Below are positions 58,901 through 64,000 of a DNA stretch of 64,000 nt, one piece after another. A program made the position numbers and the translations under genes. The DNA lies in the NCBI RefSeq assembly GCF_001713455.1, contig NZ_CP016464.1, positions 4,512,001 to 4,576,000 on the forward strand, read 5' to 3'. The stretch is from Bosea sp. RAC05. Lineage in GTDB: Bacteria; Pseudomonadota; Alphaproteobacteria; Rhizobiales; Beijerinckiaceae. The stretch's first letter is position 1, and the number at the start of each line of letters is the position of its first letter. Under the pieces are notes generated by a model. It was not told where the DNA came from. It saw nothing but the letters and a program-made list of their open reading frames with translations, and ran no database searches.

Positions 58901-59935
58901 TCAGGCCGCCTTCTGCCGCGGCTGGATCAGCTTGCGGTTGATCAGCACCTCGGCGATCTGCACCGCGTTCAGCGCCGCGCCCTTGCGCAGATTGTCGGAG
59001 ACGCACCAGAAGGCCAGGCCGTTCTCGACCGTCGCATCCTCGCGGATGCGGGAGATGTAGGTCGCGTCCTCGCCGGCCGCCTCATGCGGGGTGATGTAGC
59101 CACCGGGCTCGTGCTTGTCGATCACGAGGATGCCCGGCGCCGCGCGCAGCACCTCGCGCGCCTCGTCGGCCGTCACCGGCCTCTCGCACTCGATGTTGAC
59201 GCTCTCGGAATGGCCGATGAAGACCGGCACGCGCACGCAGGTCGCGGTCAGCTTGATCTTGGGGTCGAGGATCTTCTTGGTCTCGACCATCATCTTCCAC
59301 TCTTCCTTGGTGAAGCCGTCCTCCATGAAGACGTCGATCTGCGGGATGAGGTTGAAGGAAATGCGGGCCGGGAACTTCTTGGTCACGACCTCGCCGGCCG
59401 AGAACACGGCGCGCGTCTGGTTGAAGAGCTCGTCCATGCCCTCCTTGCCCGCGCCGGAGACCGACTGGTAGGTCGAGACGACGACCCGCTTGATGCCGTA
59501 CTTGTCGTGCAGCGGCTTCAGCGCCACGACGAGCTGCGCGGTCGAGCAGTTCGGATTGGCGATGATGTTCATCTTGGTGAAGCCGGCGACGGCGGCGGCG
59601 TTCACCTCCGGCACGATCAGCGGCACGTCGGGATGCATGCGCCAGGCCGAGGAGTTGTCGATCACGACGCAGCCCTGCTGACCGATCTTGGGCGACCACG
59701 CCTTCGAGATCTCGCCGCCGGCCGACATCAGGCAGATATCCGTGTCGGAGAAGTCGTAATGCTCGAGCGACTTGCACTTCAGCGTCCTGTCGCCGAACGA
59801 GACTTCCGTCCCGATCGAGCGCGACGAGGCCAGCGCCACGACCTCGCTGACGGGAAAGGCTCGCTCGGCCAGGATGTCCAGCATCTCGCGGCCCACATTC
59901 CCCGTGGCGCCGACGATCGCGACCTTGAAGCTCAT
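58901..59935 (-). CDS. asd: aspartate-semialdehyde dehydrogenase
   Basis: 344 aa from ATG 59935, with AAAGGA eight to nine bases upstream. It reduces aspartyl phosphate to the semialdehyde in the lysine/threonine/methionine and cell-wall pathway. VAIVGATGNVGREML binds NADP, and the catalytic Cys130 lies in NIIANPNCSTAQLV. The His is in RVPVFIGHSESVNIE. The frame to 59989 is not used because family similarity starts at MSFKVAIVGA. Confidence 0.96.
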   Translation of the reverse strand: MSFKVAIVGATGNVGREMLDILAERAFPVSEVVALASSRSIGTEVSFGDRTLKCKSLEHYDFSDTDICLMSAGGEISKAWSPKIGQQGCVVIDNSSAWRMHPDVPLIVPEVNAAAVAGFTKMNIIANPNCSTAQLVVALKPLHDKYGIKRVVVSTYQSVSGAGKEGMDELFNQTRAVFSAGEVVTKKFPARISFNLIPQIDVFMEDGFTKEEWKMMVETKKILDPKIKLTATCVRVPVFIGHSESVNIECERPVTADEAREVLRAAPGILVIDKHEPGGYITPHEAAGEDATYISRIREDATVENGLAFWCVSDNLRKGAALNAVQIAEVLINRKLIQPRQKAA

Positions 59936-60398
59936 GATGATGTTCCTTTCGGATGAACCAGGTTTGGTCTCCCCCTCGGCACCGTCCACCCCTGGAGCGG
60001 GGCGGGTCCGGCGTCATGCCCCCCGCCGGGGGGAGAGGGACCCGGAGCCGAGGCGAGCGTCAGCGCGGCGTGCCGGTGGTCCCGGTCGCCGGTTTGGTCG
60101 TGCGTTTCGTCGTGAGACGGACAGTCACAGGGCCAATTCCGAAAGGCTGACAGCATCGCAGCTCCCTCCGAGGCGTTTCGCCCCGCAGGAACCTGCCCTG
60201 TGAGAACACCGTGAAGCGCCAAAAGTCAATCTGGGCCGCATCCGGCGCATCGCGTTAACCCTCCGCGTTGACCGACGATTCACGCTGCCTGGCGAATCCG
60301 CAGGCGCGGTAACGCCCTGCTGACCGCCGCTCCGCCAGGGTCGCTGCGGGTGAGGCATCCGTGCCGCTGCGAGGCGACAGGGACAGGCGGGTTCTGAA
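59936..60398. other. intergenic region between asd and the tandem paralogue pair
   Basis: About 460 bases. It contains a G/C-rich hairpin (CCCCCCGCCGGGGGG, near 60019-60033) and must hold the asd promoter. Short overlapping frames have no ribosome-binding site or credible composition. Nothing else is recognised. Confidence 0.5.
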
Positions 60399-61490
60399 GT
60401 GGTGTCGGGTCAATTGCTGTCCTCCTTGCGCGATCCGGCGGGTCTGCTGCGACGGCTGCGTGCGGCCGGCAGCGCAGGGCCGGTGCGAGCCGCCTGGCCG
60501 GCGCTGCGCGCGCGGCTGGCCGGGCTCGACCCCGCCCGAGCCCTGATCCGCTTTGCCGACGGGGTCGAGGTCGCGTTCGCGGCCCTGTTCCGACCCATCG
60601 CCATCCTGCGGCGCGTGCTGCGCCTGCCCGCCGTCCGCCTCACCACCGGCCTCGCCTGGCGCGGGCTCGCGGCCGCGGCCGGCATCGGCCTCGCCGCGAC
60701 CCTGGTCACGGGCCTGTCCTCCCAGAGCGAGGCGACGATCACGCCGCCCGCCGAACCGCAGCCGAGGCCGATCCGCGATGTCGCCCAGACGGCTCGCACG
60801 ACACCGGCCGGCCGCGACAGCTGGATCGAGATCAGCAAGCCGATCGCGATGTTCAGCCTCGAATCCCCCGATCTCGACCGTGCCACCATGGCCCTCGAGG
60901 CGCGCCGGAGCCCGGACGGGTCGCGGCGCGAGGAACTGCTGACCTTCGGTGCGCTCACCGATCCCAAGGCCCATCTGGCGCTGCGGCTGACCGTCGAGGC
61001 GGCGCAGGACGACCTGTCCCAGCCCTTCATCGTCGCGCTCGTTCGCGCCGCCGCCGCACGGGCCATGTCGGTGCAGCGCAGCGGCCTGCCTGCCGCGATC
61101 CAGACCCGCTTCGGCCCGGTCGAGGCCGCCGACGCGACCCTGAGCGACGGCCATGCCAGCCGCGCCTGCATCGCCTTCCGGATGGAATCGGGCGCGCTGC
61201 CGCTGGCGATGAGTGGCTGGTGGTGCGGCGCAGAGGGCAAACCGGCCGACCGCCGCCAGCTCGTCTGCCTGATCGACCGCATCGACCTGCTCAATGCCGG
61301 CGAGGACCGCGCCCTGCGCACCGCCTTCGCGCGGACGGAACTGAGCCGCCAGCCGGGCTGCGTGACCCCGCGCCTCTCCGCCACCGGCCGCAAGGTCTCC
61401 TGGCTCGACGCGGACGGACCGACACCCGCACTGCGGACGAAGACCGCGACGGCCGCGGTCGGCGGATCCCGCAAACCCGAGAAGCGCTGA
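60399..61490 (+). CDS. membrane-anchored hypothetical protein, tandem paralogue A
   Basis: 363 aa from GTG 60399. A basic N-terminal 80 residues (cytosolic) and one membrane helix (about 84-106) precede a periplasmic domain. The domain shares a Cys pattern with the next gene: ACIAFR, then SGWWCGA, then LVCLIDRIDLL, then a later GC. These cysteines probably form two disulfides. No named family is recognised. Its stop is two bases before the start of the next gene, so the pair is translationally coupled. Confidence 0.75.
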   Translation: MVSGQLLSSLRDPAGLLRRLRAAGSAGPVRAAWPALRARLAGLDPARALIRFADGVEVAFAALFRPIAILRRVLRLPAVRLTTGLAWRGLAAAAGIGLAATLVTGLSSQSEATITPPAEPQPRPIRDVAQTARTTPAGRDSWIEISKPIAMFSLESPDLDRATMALEARRSPDGSRREELLTFGALTDPKAHLALRLTVEAAQDDLSQPFIVALVRAAAARAMSVQRSGLPAAIQTRFGPVEAADATLSDGHASRACIAFRMESGALPLAMSGWWCGAEGKPADRRQLVCLIDRIDLLNAGEDRALRTAFARTELSRQPGCVTPRLSATGRKVSWLDADGPTPALRTKTATAAVGGSRKPEKR

Positions 61491-61492
61491 CC

Positions 61493-62281
61493 ATGCCGGC
61501 TGATGCTCCACGCGCCATGGCCGTGATCGGCGCCACGGGAACGGCGGCGCTGGGCGTCGCGCGCTTCCTCTTCCTCGCCCTCGGCGCGGCCGTCTTCCTG
61601 CTGATCCTGCTGGTCGCCTGGTGGGTCTATGGCAAGCTGCCGACCATCGGCCGGGGACAGCCGGCCTTTTCCTGGGCGATCGAGCCGGCGGACATGCGGG
61701 GCGCGCCGCTCGTCGCCACCCACCCGACGCGGGGCCGCGAGGAGGGCTGGCAGTTCGGCGGGCCCGGCACGAACGAGACCTTCGCCGCGCTGGTGCTGGC
61801 GGAGCCCGACGAGGCCGGGCGCCCCTTCACCCTCACCACGCCGCAGTTCTGGCAGTTCGAGCCGCTGCGCGTGCTGCGCCCGCGGGTCGGCGGGCCGCAC
61901 TACACCATGACGACGCGCTGGGGCACCTTCGCCGGCCGCGATCTCATCTATGAAGAACTCGACGGGCGCGTGCGGACCTGCATCGTCTTCCGCAACGCCT
62001 TCGAGACGTCCGCCTTCGCGCTCGGCGGCTATTACTGCGCCGCCGGCCAGCAGGCCGCCAATGCAGCCTCCGTCGCCTGCCTGGTCGACCGGATGAAGCT
62101 CGAACCGCGGCGTGAATCGGCGGCCCTGGCCTATCTCGGCAGTCGGGCCGGGCAGCCCGCCCAGTGCCAGAACACCACCTTCTACCCGCCCGGAACGCGC
62201 CAGGTGGTGAGGGACCGCAAGGGCGGCGTGATCGGCATGGCCGGAGGCTCCCGCGACACATTTCCGCTGTGGCCGCGCTGA
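61493..62281 (+). CDS. membrane-anchored hypothetical protein, tandem paralogue B
   Basis: 262 aa from ATG 61493. One membrane helix (about 25-47, FLFLALGAAVFLLILLVAWW) is followed by a periplasmic domain with TCIVFR, GGYYCAA, VACLVDRMKLE and QPAQC in the same order as paralogue A. The second gene lacks the long basic N-terminus of the first. It is an ancient duplication by level of similarity. Function unknown; a role in the envelope is inferred from topology. Confidence 0.75.
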   Translation: MPADAPRAMAVIGATGTAALGVARFLFLALGAAVFLLILLVAWWVYGKLPTIGRGQPAFSWAIEPADMRGAPLVATHPTRGREEGWQFGGPGTNETFAALVLAEPDEAGRPFTLTTPQFWQFEPLRVLRPRVGGPHYTMTTRWGTFAGRDLIYEELDGRVRTCIVFRNAFETSAFALGGYYCAAGQQAANAASVACLVDRMKLEPRRESAALAYLGSRAGQPAQCQNTTFYPPGTRQVVRDRKGGVIGMAGGSRDTFPLWPR

Positions 62282-62371
62282 CAAAATCGTTAACTACGGT
62301 AGTCTAGGATTCACCATAGAGTCCCGTTCTCGCACCAAGCGGATCGCCGCTGTTCTGGAGATGTCGTCGCC

Positions 62372-62677
62372 ATGGGTTCGCTCAAGCGTCTCGCCGCCGT
62401 TTTCGCCCTCTCCGTCGCCGCGTCGACCGTGTGGGTCTCCTTCGCGGAAGCGCAGAACCGCCGCGGCCCGCTGCGCGTGACCGTGCAGAAGCGCAGCTAT
62501 TTCGATGCGGGCAACGTCGTGCCGGTCGGCTCGATGAACCGCTATGCCAGCCAGCACGTGTCCGCCGGCCCGACCTATTCCAACCTCGGCAGCTTCTTCG
62601 GCGAAGAGACCCTGCCCGGCCGCATCGGCGCGGGCACCAACCCCTTCGCCAACACCTTCGCGACGCCGCGCTTCTGA
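62372..62677 (+). CDS. small secreted hypothetical protein
   Basis: 101 aa. A signal peptide (1-27, ending SFAEAQN) leads to a mature part of about 74 residues rich in Gly, Ser, Asn and Phe (VPVGSMNRYASQHVSAGPTY, TNPFANTFATPRF). No cysteines or enzyme motifs. Likely a small periplasmic or surface protein. The ribosome-binding site is weak (TGGAGATG). A dispersed repeat follows nine bases after the stop. Confidence 0.65.
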   Translation: MGSLKRLAAVFALSVAASTVWVSFAEAQNRRGPLRVTVQKRSYFDAGNVVPVGSMNRYASQHVSAGPTYSNLGSFFGEETLPGRIGAGTNPFANTFATPRF

Positions 62678-62685
62678 GGCGTGGC

Positions 62686-62778
62686 CGTCATGGTCGGGCT
62701 TGACCCGACCATCTCGCAAACCAGCTCTTTCTTGTCATGAGATCCTCGGGTCGGCGCTGCGCGCCGCCCGAGAACGAC
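62686..62778 (-). repeat. dispersed intergenic repeat, copy 2
   Basis: The minus strand starts CGTCGTTCTCGGGC and ends CGGGTCAAGCCCGACCATGA, matching the element at 13862-13955 over nearly its whole length with some substitutions and short indels. It lies between the convergent secreted-protein and AceE/transketolase-like genes. Confidence 0.8.
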
Positions 62779-62788
62779 GTTGGGCGCC

Positions 62789-64000
62789 TTACGGCAAAGC
62801 CTTCAGATAGCGCACCGGCCGGCCCGGCGCCGCTGCCTGCGCGGCATGGACGATAGCATTCGCGTCGATGCCGAAATGCCGGTAGAGATCCGCCACCGTC
62901 CCGGTCTGGCCGAAATGCTCGACGCCGAGCGCCTTCTGCCGGTGGCCATGCACGCTGCCGAGCCAGGCCAGCGTCGCCGGATGCCCGTCCAGCACCGAGA
63001 CGATGCCGCAATCGCGCGAGAGATCGCCGAGCAGCCGCTCGACATGGCTGGTGGCGCGATGGTTGCCGCGCTGGCGCGCACGCTCCGCCGCCTGCCAGCC
63101 GGCATTGAGCCGGTCGGCCGAGGTGATCGCCAGCAGGCCGACATCGCGCCGGTCCTCGCCGAGAAGCCCGACCGCCTTGATCGCCTCCGCCGCGACCGCG
63201 CCCGTATAGGCGATCACGACCGAGGCGTTGGGGCCCGGCTTCCTCAGCCAATAGGCGCCGTCGATGATCTCGCTCTCGAGCTCCGGCGTCATCGCCCGCT
63301 GCGGCTGCTCGAGCTGCAGCGTCGAGAGCCGTAGGTAGACCGAGCCGCCGGTCTCGTCGCGCAGCCAGGTCCGCTCGTCAGGGTCGCCCTCGCCGTCCTT
63401 CTGCAGATAGGCGAAGGACCAGCGCATCATCACGGCCAGCTCGTCGACGAAGGCCGGCTCGAAGGCGCACAGGCCGTCCTGGCTCATGCCGATCAGCGGC
63501 GTCGCGATCGATTGATGCGCCCCGCCTTCCGGCGCTAGCGTCACGCCCGACGGCGTCGCCACCACCATGAAGCGCGCATCCTGGTAGCAGGCATAGTTCA
63601 ACGCATCGAGCCCGCGCGAGATGAAGGGGTCGTAGAGCGTGCCGATCGGGATCAGCCGCTCGCCGAAGGTCGCGTGCGAGAGGCCGAGCGCCGAGAGGTT
63701 GATGAACAGGTTCATCTCGGCAATGCCGAGCTCGACATGCTGGCCCTTGGGCGAGAATTCCCATTTCTGCATCGAGGGAATGCGCTCGTCCTTGAAGGTG
63801 TCGGCCATCGAGGCCTTGGCGAAGAGCCCGCGCCGGTTCACCCAGGGGCCGAGATTGGTCGAGACGGTGACGTCCGGAGCGGTCGTGACGATCCGGTCCG
63901 CCAGCGGCCCGCCCGCCTTGGCGATCTCGTCGAGGATCTTGCCGAAGCCCATCTGCGTCGACATCACCGGCTGGATTCCGGCTTCGAGCTTGGCCGGCAC
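62789..64000 (-). CDS. AceE/transketolase-like thiamine-diphosphate enzyme, C-terminal part
   Basis: 403 codons are visible; the gene continues beyond the right edge, so the GTG at 64000 is probably not the true start. The pyrimidine-binding domain holds the cofactor-activating Glu in VELGIAEMNLF; TLAPEGGAHQSIATPLIGMS and DETGGSVYLRLSTLQLEQPQ are typical of the homodimeric pyruvate-dehydrogenase-E1/transketolase-like group. The last third is the transketolase C-terminal domain. Substrate cannot be fixed from this part; AceE (pyruvate) is the closest guess. Confidence 0.82.
   Translation of the reverse strand: MPAKLEAGIQPVMSTQMGFGKILDEIAKAGGPLADRIVTTAPDVTVSTNLGPWVNRRGLFAKASMADTFKDERIPSMQKWEFSPKGQHVELGIAEMNLFINLSALGLSHATFGERLIPIGTLYDPFISRGLDALNYACYQDARFMVVATPSGVTLAPEGGAHQSIATPLIGMSQDGLCAFEPAFVDELAVMMRWSFAYLQKDGEGDPDERTWLRDETGGSVYLRLSTLQLEQPQRAMTPELESEIIDGAYWLRKPGPNASVVIAYTGAVAAEAIKAVGLLGEDRRDVGLLAITSADRLNAGWQAAERARQRGNHRATSHVERLLGDLSRDCGIVSVLDGHPATLAWLGSVHGHRQKALGVEHFGQTGTVADLYRHFGIDANAIVHAAQAAAPGRPVRYLKALP

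Overview
The window is a gene-dense, GC-rich chromosomal segment of an alphaproteobacterium, almost certainly of the Hyphomicrobiales (Rhizobiales). The evidence is a CpdR response regulator next to N-formylglutamate amidohydrolase, an Irr-type iron regulator with iron-control-element boxes, a ROSE-like leader on an hsp20 gene, an sRNA resembling the suhB/alpha-r8 (MmgR) family, CtrA-type TTAA-N7-TTAA boxes and GC-rich palindromic intergenic repeats. The gene content would fit Bosea or a close relative, but that is inference. No phage, integrase, transposase, CRISPR array or rRNA operon was seen.

Layout. Positions 1-27000 are mainly housekeeping genes: a class I glutamine amidotransferase, an EamA exporter, an atypical class A beta-lactamase, monothiol glutaredoxin / coiled-coil protein / BolA / PurL, a Tad-type pilus protein, thioesterase, methyltransferase, galU and galE, a lytic transglycosylase, a DUF459 SGNH hydrolase, glutamate synthase gltBD, MAPEG, threonine aldolase, a proline-rich envelope protein, hsp20, an alpha/beta hydrolase, a HisN-type phosphatase, an sRNA and N-formylglutamate amidohydrolase. 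cpdR and tRNA-Val(GAC) follow.

Positions 28157-48087 hold an accessory catabolic region of about 20 kb. Its core is two divergent promoter regions (about 32.7 kb and 35.4 kb). Each carries a LacI-family operator (TGNAANCGNTTNCA, one exact and one with a single mismatch) and the locus encodes its own LacI regulator. The genes facing these promoters are SDR, DUF4286/EthD-like, LacI, shikimate-dehydrogenase-like, CoA-transferase, ketopantoate-reductase-like, an NMT1-type ABC importer, MaoC and enoyl-CoA hydratase. A second module (TRAP transporter, HyuA/HyuB ATP-dependent hydantoinase/oxoprolinase, divergent N-carbamoyl-amino-acid hydrolase) suggests use of a cyclic amide or ureide. The substrates are unknown. 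This region is the best candidate for an undescribed pathway.

Positions 48100-52900 contain a protein with two cold-shock domains joined by a Gly/Arg/Tyr-rich linker, then a 0.5-kb direct duplication of a small secreted-protein gene flanking an unrecognised gene, then a MOSC protein. Positions 52400-53900 form an iron-storage module (bfr, bfd, irr) with two ICE-like palindromes. Positions 54000-57800 carry an EmrAB-type efflux pair divergent from a TetR regulator, with two operators sharing the same 7-bp arms. The right end has an EamA transporter, asd, a tandem pair of related membrane-anchored proteins, a small secreted protein and the C-terminal part of an AceE/transketolase-like enzyme running off the window.

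Dispersed palindromic repeats occur at 13862, 52243, 55608 and 62686. Starts were chosen from domain boundaries and ribosome-binding sites. Function names rest on recognition of motifs by eye; no database search was possible.
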